From JADCCX01 sp031431475 (GTDB lineage: Bacteria; Pseudomonadota; Alphaproteobacteria; Rhizobiales; Beijerinckiaceae), in contig JANPDL010000008.1 of NCBI GenBank assembly GCA_031431475.1, forward strand, positions 1 through 64,000: a stretch of DNA of 64,000 nucleotides, written 5' to 3'. The first letter of the stretch is position 1. Each line of letters begins with the position of its first letter. Of this stretch, positions 27,154 through 36,756 are shown piece after piece. The notes under the pieces are model-generated. The model searched no databases. It worked only from the letters and a program-made list of their open reading frames with translations, and was not told the DNA's origin. The position numbers and the translations under genes were made by a program.

Positions 27154-27375
27154 GCGGTTGACCATGCCATCGCCAAGGCCGTCGGCGCCCCGCGCAGCCG
27201 GATCAACGAGATCGCCCATGGACGGCAAGGCATCACCGCCGCCATTGCTCTCAGGCTAGGCGCGTTCTTCGATGTGGACCCGCAGTGGTTCATGAACATG
27301 CAGAGCACGTATGATCTCAGGCTCGCACGGGAGATAGTGGATGTGTCGGGGATTGTGGCGAGGCGGGCGGCGTAG
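27154..27375 (+). pseudogene. HigA-type antitoxin remnant, N-terminus missing
   Basis: In the frame directly after the XRE stop codon, 73 codons encode a protein ending like the C-terminal two-thirds of HigA/VapI antitoxins. The recognition helix region is AVGAPRSRINEIAHGRQGIT, followed by ALRLGAFFDVDPQWFMNMQ. The usual first 20-25 residues and a start codon are absent. No HigB toxin gene is present. It is read as a decayed gene; a readthrough fusion is a less likely alternative. Confidence 0.75.
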
Positions 27376-27513
27376 GGGTTTCAAAATGGAAGCATTATCC
27401 TTCAAAGCACGTTATCTAACGGCCACTAGTTGCCGAGAACATGCATGGCTATTGTTGAGTTGGAACGGCTTCACAGAGTTGTGTAGCCAAGCTGAGACTA
27501 CAAAGGACGCGCA

Positions 27514-27900
27514 ATGCTGATATTACCGCACAACCCGCCTGAATTGTTTCCTCCATATCGCGGATATGCCCACGCGACAGAAATTACTGGCGGAACTCGC
27601 TTATTGACCATTAGCGGTCTCAATGGCTTTGAACGTGACGGCAAGACGATGCCGGAGTCTTTTGAAGCTCAAGCCGAGCTGATCTGGAATCACATCCGAG
27701 CGATTCTTGCGTCGGCCAAAATGGACATTCCCAATCTGGTTTCATTGCGCACCTATTTGGCCGACCCGAGATACGATGAGGCCAACGCGCAGATGCGGGT
27801 AAGACAACTGGGAGCACATCTCGTCGCTTCAACTGTCGTCTGCTGTCAACTTCTTGAGCCCCGTTGGAAGCTCGAAGTCGAAGCTATGGCTGCAGGTTAG
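27514..27900 (+). CDS. RidA family protein (reactive imine deaminase-like)
   Basis: RidA-type proteins hydrolyse reactive 2-aminoacrylate-type imines. The 128-residue protein has the YjgF fold with TISGLNGF, a SFEAQAELIWNHIRAIL helix and a conserved Arg in LLEPRWKLEVEAMA, where the family binds the substrate carboxylate. The usual Cys/Glu positions differ from classical RidA, so it may be a divergent subgroup. It is a solitary gene with a 138-base gap upstream. Confidence 0.85.
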   Translation: MLILPHNPPELFPPYRGYAHATEITGGTRLLTISGLNGFERDGKTMPESFEAQAELIWNHIRAILASAKMDIPNLVSLRTYLADPRYDEANAQMRVRQLGAHLVASTVVCCQLLEPRWKLEVEAMAAG

Positions 27901-28024
27901 TGCGGAATCGTTCGGTGTCTCGTGTGGGGAATTAGCAGACCTGACCCGAAACTGAAACTTATGCACCGCGATCCGACCATTGCCGGATCAAGACCTTCGT
28001 AGATGCAAATCCCTTCTGCCAACC

Positions 28025-29080
28025 TCACTTCCCCCCATACCCATGCAACCCCCCACGCCAATCCTCCACCACCAACTCCCCATCGCCCCCCGCCAGATAC
28101 CCCCGCCCCACCGGAACCTTCCCATACCCCCCCGGAATATCCAGCACATACTCCGGCTGGCACAGCCCCGACAGACGCCCGCGCAGCGCGGCCACAATCT
28201 TCTGCCCCTGCGCAATCGATAGCCGGAAATGCCCCGTGCCGGGCGCGAGGTCCGGGTGGTTCAGCCGATACGGCATCACCCGGTTGTCGACGAAGGCGCG
28301 CATCAGGTCGGCGAGCGTGTCCGGATCGTCGTTGACGCCGCGCAGCAGCACGCTTTGCGAGACCAGCACGATGCCTGCATCGGCCAGTCGCGCCAGTGCG
28401 GCCCGCGCCTCCGGGCTGAACTCCCGCGCGTGGTTGGCGTGGATCGCCACATAAGTCGCCACGCCCCTGGCCCGCAGCGCCCGCGCGAAAGCCGGTGTCA
28501 CCCGCGCGGGATCGACCACCGGCACGCGGGTGTGCCAGCGGATCACCTTCACATGGTCGATGGCGGCCAGCCGCTTCGTGATCTCGCCCGCGCGGCGCGC
28601 CGTGAGGATGAACGGGTCACCGCCGGTGAGGATCACCTCGCGCACCTCCGGATGCGCCGCGACATAGGCCAGTGCTGCGTCCAGTTTCGCGCCGATCAGG
28701 CTTTTGCCGCCGGGGCCGACCATTTCGCGGCGAAAACAGAAACGGCAATAGACCGGGCAGGCATGCACGATTTTCAGCAGCAGCCGGTCGGGGTAGCGGT
28801 GAACGACGCCCTCCACCGGCGAATGCACCTCGTCGCCGATGGGATCGGCCAGTTCGCTGGGAAGCGTGGTCAGCTCAGCCGGGGTAGGGATGAACTGGCG
28901 GGCGATGGGGTCGTGTGGATCATCGGGATCAATCAGGGTCGCCATGTCGGGCGTGACCGCGATGGCATAGCGAGCGGCCACTGGCCTGATCGCCTTTACA
29001 TCCGCCACGAAACCCGCCGCCGCGAGATCGTCAGGCGTACGCAGTGTTTTTTCAGATGTGGCGACCTTGTCCAGCATCAC
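28025..29080 (-). CDS. epmB: EF-P beta-lysylation protein (lysine 2,3-aminomutase-like)
   Basis: EpmB converts (S)-alpha-lysine to (R)-beta-lysine for attachment to EF-P. The 351-residue radical SAM protein carries the CxxxCxxC cluster motif at Cys108, Cys112 and Cys115 (CPVYCRFCF). GGDPF and a PLP-binding region near the C-terminus are typical of the KamA family. The GTG at 29080 overlaps the epmA stop (GTGA); an ATG at 29077 is an alternative. It lies next to epmA and efp, which fixes its role. Confidence 0.93.
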   Translation of the reverse strand: MMLDKVATSEKTLRTPDDLAAAGFVADVKAIRPVAARYAIAVTPDMATLIDPDDPHDPIARQFIPTPAELTTLPSELADPIGDEVHSPVEGVVHRYPDRLLLKIVHACPVYCRFCFRREMVGPGGKSLIGAKLDAALAYVAAHPEVREVILTGGDPFILTARRAGEITKRLAAIDHVKVIRWHTRVPVVDPARVTPAFARALRARGVATYVAIHANHAREFSPEARAALARLADAGIVLVSQSVLLRGVNDDPDTLADLMRAFVDNRVMPYRLNHPDLAPGTGHFRLSIAQGQKIVAALRGRLSGLCQPEYVLDIPGGYGKVPVGRGYLAGGDGELVVEDWRGGLHGYGGK

Positions 29081-30132
29081 CCTGCCTTGAACGGATCAAC
29101 CACCGGAGTCCAGATCACATCATCGATGCCGGCCGCACCCGTCGCCAGCATGACGAGCCGGTCGAAGCCCAGCGCCGCTCCGGACGCCTCGGGCATCAGC
29201 GCCAAAGCTGCCAGAAAATCCTCATCGATGGGATAGCGCTCGCCGTAGATAGTCTGCTTCAACGCCATATCCGCCTCAAAGCGCTGGCGCTGCTCGGTGG
29301 CGTCTGTGAGCTCGCCGAAGGCGTTCACCAGCTCTACGCCGCAGGCATAAAGCTCGAAGCGCTCGCCGACTTTGGATGACCCCGGCTTGCGCCGCGCCAG
29401 CGCCGCTTCCGGGATCGGGTACTCGAACAGGATGGTGGCGCAGCCATTGCCGATGTTGGGCTCGACCTTCTCGACGAGGATGCGCGAGAAGATATCGGAC
29501 CAGCTGTCGTCCGGGGCGATGCGGATGGATGTCGCCTTGGCCTGAGCCGCCAGCGCTGCGCCGTCCGTCCGGTCGCCATCGACTGTCGCCAGCAGGTCAA
29601 TGCCTGCGAAGCGCTGGAAAGCCTCCGCAACCGTGATCCGCTCCGGTTCCAGTCGGGGATCAATCATCCGCCCGCGAAAGTTCCATTGCTGCAAGCCGCT
29701 CACATCCGCCGCAATGCGCAGGATATCCGCGCAATCCTGCATCAACCGTTCGTATGTTTCGCCTGATCGATACCACTCCAGCATTGTGAACTCCGGGCTG
29801 TGCAACGCTCCCCGCTCCCTGTTCCGAAACACCCGTGCGAAATCGAAAATCTTCGTCTCGCCCGCCGCAAGCAGTTTCTTGCAGGCAAACTCCGGCGATG
29901 TGTGGAGGTGCAGCGTGGCTTCCCTTCCGTCGATGGAGCGCATGGTAGTGGCGAACCCATGCAGATGCGTCTCGTTGCCGGGCGACACTTGCAGTTGCGC
30001 CGCCTCCACCTCGGTGAAGCCATCCGCCTCGAAATGCTGGCGCAGTGCAGTCTTGATATGTCCGCGCGAACGCAGCCACCCGCGCCGCGCGGCGTGCCTC
30101 TCCGGGTGCCAGAAGGGAGGAACTCCGCTCAT
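29077..30132 (-). CDS. epmA: EF-P--(R)-beta-lysine ligase
   Basis: EpmA (GenX/PoxA) is a class II LysRS catalytic core without the anticodon domain that attaches beta-lysine to EF-P. The 351-residue protein has motif 2 FRNRERGALHSPEFTMLEWY and motif 3 GAALGFDRLVML. It is the first gene of the epmA-epmB unit, divergent from efp. The housekeeping LysRS in this window is class I, so EpmA is not a recent duplicate of it. Confidence 0.94.
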   Translation of the reverse strand: MSGVPPFWHPERHAARRGWLRSRGHIKTALRQHFEADGFTEVEAAQLQVSPGNETHLHGFATTMRSIDGREATLHLHTSPEFACKKLLAAGETKIFDFARVFRNRERGALHSPEFTMLEWYRSGETYERLMQDCADILRIAADVSGLQQWNFRGRMIDPRLEPERITVAEAFQRFAGIDLLATVDGDRTDGAALAAQAKATSIRIAPDDSWSDIFSRILVEKVEPNIGNGCATILFEYPIPEAALARRKPGSSKVGERFELYACGVELVNAFGELTDATEQRQRFEADMALKQTIYGERYPIDEDFLAALALMPEASGAALGFDRLVMLATGAAGIDDVIWTPVVDPFKAG

Positions 30133-30249
30133 TTCGCTTTCAAACTCCAGACGGGGGCTTTTCTTCGGCTTGCGAACCTGTCACAGCAACGCCAGCCGAA
30201 TTTCAGCGCCTGCCATAGGCTGTCAGCGCCATCAATCCAAGGGTTTCAC

Positions 30250-30819
30250 ATGGTCAAGGTCATCGCCAGCTCGCTGCGCAGGGGCAACGTCGTCGAAATG
30301 GATGGCAAGCTGCACACCATCCTCACGGCGGAAAACATCCACCCCGGCAAGGGCACGCCCGTGACCCAGCTTGACATGCGCCGCATGGGTGACGGCAACA
30401 AGGTCTCGGTGCGCTTCCGCACCACCGAGAGCGTCGAAAAGGCCGAACTCGACACGCGCGATTACCAGTTTCTCTATCAGGACGGCGACGGCTTCCATTT
30501 CATGAATCAGGAGAACTTCGACCAGATTCAGGTGCAGGCTGATGTCATCGGCAATGCCGCGCCTTACCTGCAGGAAAACATGATCGTGCAGCTCGCGATC
30601 TTCGGCGAGAACGCAGTGTCCATCGATATCCCGCAGAAGGTGATTCTGGAAATCGTCGATACCGAACCGACAACCAAGGGCCAGACAGCGTCGTCGTCCT
30701 ACAAGCCCGCCATGCTCTCGAACGGCGTGCGCACCACGGTTCCTCCGCACATTTCATCCGGCACGCGTATCTGGGTGCTGACCGAGGATGCTTCCTACGT
30801 CGAGCGCGCCAAGGACTGA
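30250..30819 (+). CDS. efp: Translation elongation factor P
   Basis: EF-P relieves ribosome stalling at polyproline. The 189-residue protein has the KOW-like N-terminal domain, with the modification loop HPGKGTP placing the target lysine at Lys34 exactly as in E. coli, and two OB-fold domains. The ATG at 30250 gives the family length; the longer frame from 29800 lies inside epmA on the other strand. A T-rich terminator follows. Confidence 0.96.
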   Translation: MVKVIASSLRRGNVVEMDGKLHTILTAENIHPGKGTPVTQLDMRRMGDGNKVSVRFRTTESVEKAELDTRDYQFLYQDGDGFHFMNQENFDQIQVQADVIGNAAPYLQENMIVQLAIFGENAVSIDIPQKVILEIVDTEPTTKGQTASSSYKPAMLSNGVRTTVPPHISSGTRIWVLTEDASYVERAKD

Positions 30820-30845
30820 TATTTTCTTCGCAGCGAAAATTTTTG

Positions 30846-30876
30846 AGGGTTCGGCTTCAGCGCCGGGCCCTTTTTT
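30846..30876 (+). terminator. Rho-independent terminator after efp
   Basis: AGGGTTCGGC and GCCGGGCCCT form a stem with two G-U pairs and a six-base loop (TTCAGC), followed by six T residues. It lies 27 bases after the efp stop codon. Confidence 0.8.
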
Positions 30877-31002
30877 GTGATCACTGCCTTTTGATGCCCG
30901 CAACCATGCAAAATACGCCGATGCGCCCTGCAATGGTTAACATATGATTAATTTCGATTGCACGCGCTTGTGGACTGCCGCATAGCACCGCTTGAAATAT
31001 GA

Positions 31003-31018
31003 CGCCCGCATACGGGCG
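31003..31018 (+). repeat. Perfect hairpin just before the WbaP-type start
   Basis: CGCCCG-CATA-CGGGCG is a perfect 6-bp stem with a 4-base loop, ending two bases before the ATG at 31021. It would occlude initiation there, so it either regulates translation or argues for the downstream ATG at 31108. Confidence 0.5.
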
Positions 31019-31020
31019 GT

Positions 31021-32577
31021 ATGACGCTTGCAAACCTGTCATCCGAGGCCGGGGGGTCGTTTCAAAACGATCCGATCCTGTCTCTGAAAGAAACAGGCTG
31101 GCGGCACATGACACAGAAACAACGGGCGATGCAGGCGGTTGGGGCGAGAAGCGCAGCGTTGGAAGGGGCCGTGCGACAGTCGCGCGGTGCGCGCTCACGC
31201 GCCTCCTTCTCGCTGTTCGCGGGACTGGCGGATACAGCAGCAATCATCGTCAGCGCGCTGCTCATCGGCTGGGGCTACCATCTGGTGGCGCTGGGTGAAT
31301 TGCCGATCAACGATAACCTGCTGCAGATCGGCGCGGTGATTTCGCTCTTGGCGCTCATCCCAAACGCCCTGCGGCATGAATACAAGATCGGCAATTTCCT
31401 CGAATTCCGGGGGCATATGGGGCGCTCGTTCCAGCTCTGGAATGTGGCCTTCGTCGCGGCCATTGTGCTGGGCTTTTTGACCAAGACCAGCATGATCTTC
31501 TCGCGCGGTACTGTCGTGCTGTTCTACGCTGGCGGTTATCTCTCGATCATCGCGACGCGGTATCTTCTGGTCCGCCTTGTCCAGATCGCCAGCAAGACCG
31601 GCACGGTCACAGCGCGGCGCATCTACCTCGTGGGTTTCGAGGATGAGGTGATGTCTTTCGCCACCAATCACCAGCCCTGGAATCTCGGCATGGAGATCGC
31701 AGGCGTCACAGTGATTCCAAGACCCGAAGGCAAGGACAATCATGGCGTGGCTGAAGCGCTGGACGAAGCAGTGGTGCGTGCGCGCTCCTCCGCGCCCGAT
31801 GATGTCTTTGTGTTGATGTCGTGGGACCAGAAGGCCATGATCGACCAGACCATCGTCCGCTTTCTGACAATCCCGGCTTCAATCCATCTGGGAGCAGATC
31901 CGATCCTGGAGCGTTTCCACGACGTGCGCATCTCGCACATCGGTACCGTGTCGAGCGTGCAGCTTGTGCGCCGCCCGATGTCGATGGGCGATATTGCACT
32001 CAAGCGCGTCTTTGATACCCTGGCGGCATTGGCAGCAATGATCCTTCTCGCGCCGGTTCTGGCGTTGGTAGCGCTGGCCATCAAGCTGGACAGCAAGGGG
32101 CCTGTTTTCTTCATGCAGCGGCGCTATGGCTTCAACCAGCAGCCGTTCCGTATCTACAAGTTCCGCACCATGTCCACGATGGACGATGGCGATATGGTGC
32201 AGCAGGCTGCCGCCAATGATCCGCGCATCACCCGCGTGGGCCGTTTCCTGCGCCGCTGGAATCTGGATGAATTGCCGCAGTTGCTCAACGTCGTGCAGGG
32301 CGAGATGTCACTGGTGGGTCCGCGCCCACATGCGCTCGCCCATGATCATGCCTACGAGCGCCGCATTGCGCTTTATGCCCGCCGCCACAACGTCAAGCCG
32401 GGTATCACCGGCTGGGCACAGGTCAACGGCCTTAGGGGCGAGACGTCCACCGATGACAAGATGGCGGCCCGCGTCGAGCATGATCTCTATTACATCGACA
32501 ACTGGTCGATCATGCTCGATATCAGGATCATCGCGCAGACCGTGTTTTCGCCCAAGGCCTATCGCAACGCGGCGTGA
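31021..32577 (+). CDS. Polyprenyl glycosyl-1-phosphate transferase (WbaP/ExoY-type)
   Basis: This enzyme transfers a sugar-1-phosphate to undecaprenyl phosphate to start exopolysaccharide or O-antigen synthesis. The 518-residue membrane protein has about four N-terminal spans (residues 65-190) and a CoA-binding-like domain. A further span (about 335-360) leads into the bacterial sugar transferase domain with YKFRTM, LDELPQLLNV and SLVGPRPHA. The start could be 31021 or 31108. No other polysaccharide genes are nearby. Confidence 0.92.
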   Translation: MTLANLSSEAGGSFQNDPILSLKETGWRHMTQKQRAMQAVGARSAALEGAVRQSRGARSRASFSLFAGLADTAAIIVSALLIGWGYHLVALGELPINDNLLQIGAVISLLALIPNALRHEYKIGNFLEFRGHMGRSFQLWNVAFVAAIVLGFLTKTSMIFSRGTVVLFYAGGYLSIIATRYLLVRLVQIASKTGTVTARRIYLVGFEDEVMSFATNHQPWNLGMEIAGVTVIPRPEGKDNHGVAEALDEAVVRARSSAPDDVFVLMSWDQKAMIDQTIVRFLTIPASIHLGADPILERFHDVRISHIGTVSSVQLVRRPMSMGDIALKRVFDTLAALAAMILLAPVLALVALAIKLDSKGPVFFMQRRYGFNQQPFRIYKFRTMSTMDDGDMVQQAAANDPRITRVGRFLRRWNLDELPQLLNVVQGEMSLVGPRPHALAHDHAYERRIALYARRHNVKPGITGWAQVNGLRGETSTDDKMAARVEHDLYYIDNWSIMLDIRIIAQTVFSPKAYRNAA

Positions 32578-32586
32578 CGGTTGCCC

Positions 32587-33753
32587 TCAGGCTGCCATCG
32601 CGGTTTCGGCCACCTTCACCCAGTATGACACGCCGACCGGGATCGCCTTGTCGTCGAAATCATAGGCCGGATGGTGGACTCCCGCCGTGTCGCCGTTGCC
32701 CATGAAGATATAGGCACCGGGCCGCTTCTCCAGCATGTAGGAGAAATCCTCCGCACCCATCAGCGGCTCGATCGTGCGGTCCACGAGGTTTGCGCCCGAA
32801 ATTCCGGCTGCAACCTTCGCTGCAAAATCCGTCTGTTCCGGATGGTTCACCGTCACGGGATAACCAATGTGGTATTCGACTGTGATCTTGGCACCCGCCG
32901 CCATGGCGATGCCCGCTGCGATCTCCTTGATGCGCCGTTCCGCCATCAGCCGTGTCTCGGCCTTCAGCGTCCGCACCGTGCCGCGCAGATGCGCCGTCTG
33001 CGGAATAACATTGTAGGCATCGCCGGATTTCACATCGCAGATCGACACCACGACTGAGTCCAGCGGGTCTGCCGTCCGTGATGCAATGGTCTGGATCGCG
33101 AGGATCAGCTGGGCCGAAGTCACCACGGGGTCGATGCAGTCATGGGGCCGCGCCGCATGGCCGCCCTTGCCCTCGACATGGATATCGAACCGGTCTGCGG
33201 CCGCCATGGCCGGGCCTGTGCGGATCGCGAAATTTCCCAGCGGAATGCCTGGCATGTTGTGCATGCCGTAAACCTCCTGAATGCCGAAGCGCTCCATCAG
33301 TCCCTCCTCGCACATCGCGAGACCACCGCCGCCACCTTCTTCCGCCGGCTGGAAGATCATCACGGCGGTGCCATCGAAATTGCGCGTCTCGGCCAGATAC
33401 TTGGCCGCACCCAGCAGCATGGCGGTGTGGCCATCGTGGCCGCAGGCGTGCATCTTACCCGGGTTCTTGGATTTGTAGGCAACGCTTGTGGCCTCATGGA
33501 TCGGCAGAGCGTCCATGTCGGCGCGCAGGCCCACAACCTTGCCGGATGTATTTTTGCGGCCCTTGATCACGGCGACGACACCGGTCTTGCCCATTCCGGT
33601 CACGAGTTCATCCACGCCGAAAGATTTCAGCTTCTCCGCCACGAAGGCTGAGGTCAGGACCTCTTCGTAGCCAAGCTCCGGGTTCTCGTGGAGATAGCGA
33701 CGCCATCCTGCGATTTCATCGGAAAACTCTGCGACGCGGTTGATGATCGGCAT
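32587..33753 (-). CDS. M20 family amidohydrolase (hippurate/N-acyl amino acid hydrolase)
   Basis: The 388-residue metallohydrolase belongs to the HipO/AmaA group, which cleaves N-acyl amino acids or indole conjugates. Metal-site motifs are HACGHDGHTAM and QPAEEGGGG; GLRADMDALPI and ELGYEE are family hallmarks. It converges on the glycosyltransferase gene with a 9-base gap and is divergent from glnD. Substrate specificity cannot be read from the sequence. Confidence 0.92.
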   Translation of the reverse strand: MPIINRVAEFSDEIAGWRRYLHENPELGYEEVLTSAFVAEKLKSFGVDELVTGMGKTGVVAVIKGRKNTSGKVVGLRADMDALPIHEATSVAYKSKNPGKMHACGHDGHTAMLLGAAKYLAETRNFDGTAVMIFQPAEEGGGGGLAMCEEGLMERFGIQEVYGMHNMPGIPLGNFAIRTGPAMAAADRFDIHVEGKGGHAARPHDCIDPVVTSAQLILAIQTIASRTADPLDSVVVSICDVKSGDAYNVIPQTAHLRGTVRTLKAETRLMAERRIKEIAAGIAMAAGAKITVEYHIGYPVTVNHPEQTDFAAKVAAGISGANLVDRTIEPLMGAEDFSYMLEKRPGAYIFMGNGDTAGVHHPAYDFDDKAIPVGVSYWVKVAETAMAA

Positions 33754-33902
33754 GGTTTGGCCTCATGGTTTGGAATGGTATCGAGAAGACGCCAATGAGG
33801 CTCTTCGGTCAACCGTCCTGATTGTCACGTTTCTAGGAACTGCTGCCATCTTGCATCCGCGCCGCGCAAGGCGCATGAGCGGAAAAAACCAGAGACGACG
33901 CC

Positions 33903-36692
33903 TTGAACCTGCGTACCAAACCACCAGAGAGACGCACCAGTGCCGATGGCCGGACACCAGTCGAGACGGCACTGGCCGCGCTGGACCAGCAGCTTTCGAC
34001 CGATGACATCAAGAAACAGGCGAGCAAGCTCTGCAAGACCTATCTGCTGGAGGAGCGGATTCTGGCCCAGACAGCGCTGGAAGCGGGCGGAGGGGGCTTC
34101 GCCTGCGCTGAATCGCTATCTCTGGCGCAAGATGCCGTCATTCGCGCTCTTTACGATCTGGCCGTCAACAAGCTATATCCCGCTGAAAACAGATCCTCTG
34201 GCGAGCGCCTCGCGATCTGCGCCACTGGCGGCTACGGTCGCAGCACCATGGCGCCCGGCTCGGATGTGGATGTGCTGTTTCTCTTCCCGTCCAAGCAGAC
34301 AGCGTGGAACGAGAGCATCGCGGAAACCCTGTTGTATTTTCTCTGGGATCTCGGCCTCAAGGTGGGCCATGCCACACGCTCGGTCGATGAATGTATTCGT
34401 GAGGCCGCGAAAGACCTGACGATTCGCACCTCCCTGCTGGAATCACGCATCATCGCGGGCGATATCGGGCTGTATCAGGAACTGGTCAGTCGCTTCGACC
34501 GCGACATCGTCAAGGGCTCTGGTGCCGAATTCGCCCATGCCAAGCTCGAAGAGCGGGATATTCGCCTCAAGAAACAAGGGACATCGCGTTATCTCGTCGA
34601 GCCCAATGTCAAAGAAGGCAAAGGCGGACTGCGGGACCTGAACACGCTGTTCTGGATCGCGAAATATGTCTACCGCGTGCAGGAGCCGTCCGAGCTTGTA
34701 GAGCAGGGTGTTTTCACCCCGGCGGAAGCTGCACTTTTCAGGCGCTGCGAGGATTTTCTCTGGCGTGTGCGCTGCATGATGCATTTCATTGCGGGCCGCG
34801 CCGAGGAGCGCCTGTCCTTCGACATGCAACGGCAGGTGACGGCCAGATTCCATTACCGTGCGCATGGCGGGCTTTCGGCGGTCGAACGCTTCATGAAGCA
34901 CTATTTCATGGTGGCGAAGGACGTGGGCGACCTGACCGCCATCGTCTGTGCCGCGCTGGAGGCCCGGGAGCAAAAACCCCGCGCCATGCTTGACCGTGTG
35001 CTGGGTACTTTCAGGCGGCGTCGCCGGGCGCTGTCAGGCACGTTGGATTTTCTCATCGATCACGACCGCATCACGGTGGCGAGCGACGACGTGTTTTCCA
35101 AGGACCCGGTCAACCTTCTGCGCCTGTTCTGGTTTGCGGCGCAAAACCAGCTGGAATTGCATCCCGATGCCAAGCGTCTGGTGACATTGTCGCTGCGCTA
35201 CATTGATGCGAAACTGCGCCACAACCCGGAAGCCAACCGGCTATTTCTGGAAATCCTGACCTCACGCAGCGTGACAGAGCTTGTCTTGCGCCGCATGCAT
35301 GAAACCGGCGTTCTTGGCCGTTTCATCCCGGATTTCGGTCGCATTCAGGCAATGATGCAATTCTCGTCTTATCACCATTATACGGTTGATGAGCACACCT
35401 TGCGCGCTGTCGGTGTGCTGTCGGAAATCGATGCCGGGCGGTTGAAGGACGAGCATCCCGTCGCCAATGAGATTTTCCCCAAGCTGCAAAACCGCCGGGC
35501 GCTCTATGTCGCGCTGTTCCTGCACGATATCGGCAAGGGTCGCAACGAAGAGCACAGTGTCGTTGGTGCCCGGATCGCACAGGAACTCTGCCCGCGCCTT
35601 GGGCTGACCGAGGCCGAAACCGAGACCGTGAGCTGGCTGATTGAGAATCACCTCCTGATGTCGAACGTGGCGCAGCATCGCGATATCTTCGACCCGAAGA
35701 CGATCGAGAGCTTTACAGGCACTGTCCAATCACTGGAGCGGCTGAAGCTGCTGCTGGTGCTCACGGTCTGCGATATCAAGGCGGTGGGACCGGGCGTGTG
35801 GAACGGCTGGAAGGGCCAGCTTCTGCGCTCGCTCTACTGGGAGGCCGAGGTGATCCTCGCGGGCGGGCATTCAGCGCTCAACCGCAAGGAGCGGGTTTTC
35901 GCCGCGCAGGCCGAGCTGCGGGACATGCTGCCGAAACTGTCCGATGCCGATTTTCTGGCCTATGCCCAGCGCCATTTCCCGGCCTACTGGTTAAAGGTCG
36001 ATCCGGGACGCAAGCTCAAGCACGCGGAGCTGTTGTTCAAAGCCGCGCAATCCGGCGAGATGCTGCTGACCGACACCGAGACCAATGCCTTCCGCGGCGT
36101 CACGGAACTCACGGTACTGGCGATAGATCATCCCCGTTTGCTGGCCATTGTCACCGGGGCCTGTGCGGCGGCGGGTGCCAATATTGTCGAGGCCCAGATA
36201 TTCACCACAACCGATGGCCTGGCGCTCGATACGATCTTCATCTCCCGCGCCTTCACCGAAGACAGCGATGAACTCAGGCGCGCCGAGCGCGTGGCGCGTC
36301 ATATCGTGCAGACGCTTAAGGGCGAGATCCGCCTGCCCGACGAGATTGCGCTTCGTGAGGCGTCGCGCGACAAGATGCTGGCGTTCAGCATTGCGCCCGA
36401 TGTCGTGATCGACAATTCCCTTTCGGACAAGAACACGGTGATCGAGGTCACCGGGCTCGACCGGCCTGGCCTGCTCTATGATCTGACGACTGTGATCGGA
36501 AAACTGAATCTCAATATCAATTCCGCCCGCATCGTCACCTTCGGCGAAAAGGCTGTGGACGTTTTCTACGTGACGGACCTGACAGGCGGAAAGTTGATCC
36601 AACCGCAGCGTCAGCAAGTGTTGAAGCAGGATCTGCTCTCGGTGTTTGTGAATACCGATTCTGACAGCACTCAAACCGCTGCAAAGGCTTGA
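33903..36692 (+). CDS. glnD: PII uridylyltransferase/uridylyl-removing enzyme
   Basis: GlnD senses glutamine and adds or removes UMP on PII proteins. The 929-residue protein has the nucleotidyltransferase motif GGYGRST with Asp121 and Asp123. The HD hydrolase domain follows at about 495-620 (FLHDIGKGRNEEHS), with two C-terminal ACT domains at about 735-805 and 847-915. The start is a TTG at 33903: the first in-frame ATG lies inside the catalytic motif (residue 116), so it cannot be the start. grpE follows on the same strand. Confidence 0.95.
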   Translation: MNLRTKPPERRTSADGRTPVETALAALDQQLSTDDIKKQASKLCKTYLLEERILAQTALEAGGGGFACAESLSLAQDAVIRALYDLAVNKLYPAENRSSGERLAICATGGYGRSTMAPGSDVDVLFLFPSKQTAWNESIAETLLYFLWDLGLKVGHATRSVDECIREAAKDLTIRTSLLESRIIAGDIGLYQELVSRFDRDIVKGSGAEFAHAKLEERDIRLKKQGTSRYLVEPNVKEGKGGLRDLNTLFWIAKYVYRVQEPSELVEQGVFTPAEAALFRRCEDFLWRVRCMMHFIAGRAEERLSFDMQRQVTARFHYRAHGGLSAVERFMKHYFMVAKDVGDLTAIVCAALEAREQKPRAMLDRVLGTFRRRRRALSGTLDFLIDHDRITVASDDVFSKDPVNLLRLFWFAAQNQLELHPDAKRLVTLSLRYIDAKLRHNPEANRLFLEILTSRSVTELVLRRMHETGVLGRFIPDFGRIQAMMQFSSYHHYTVDEHTLRAVGVLSEIDAGRLKDEHPVANEIFPKLQNRRALYVALFLHDIGKGRNEEHSVVGARIAQELCPRLGLTEAETETVSWLIENHLLMSNVAQHRDIFDPKTIESFTGTVQSLERLKLLLVLTVCDIKAVGPGVWNGWKGQLLRSLYWEAEVILAGGHSALNRKERVFAAQAELRDMLPKLSDADFLAYAQRHFPAYWLKVDPGRKLKHAELLFKAAQSGEMLLTDTETNAFRGVTELTVLAIDHPRLLAIVTGACAAAGANIVEAQIFTTTDGLALDTIFISRAFTEDSDELRRAERVARHIVQTLKGEIRLPDEIALREASRDKMLAFSIAPDVVIDNSLSDKNTVIEVTGLDRPGLLYDLTTVIGKLNLNINSARIVTFGEKAVDVFYVTDLTGGKLIQPQRQQVLKQDLLSVFVNTDSDSTQTAAKA

Positions 36693-36716
36693 TTTTTGCC
36701 TCCTTCGCCCTGATAT
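36688..36716 (+). promoter_or_regulatory. Candidate heat-shock (RpoH) promoter for grpE
   Basis: CTTGATT (36688-36694), a 13-base spacer and CCCTGATAT (36708-36716) resemble the sigma-32 pattern CTTGAAA/CCCCATNT. The -35 overlaps the glnD stop codon. Placement about 40 bases before grpE, a heat-shock gene, supports it. GATATCCG (36712-36719) and CGGATATC (36744-36751) could pair in the leader. Confidence 0.45.
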
Positions 36717-36756
36717 CCGGCTCACGCATGATTTCAACCGCATCGGATATCCGAAA

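Noticed and set aside
29800..30249. Upstream extension of the efp reading frame
   Set aside because: It overlaps epmA on the other strand, and the family start MVKVIASSLRRG lies at 30250.
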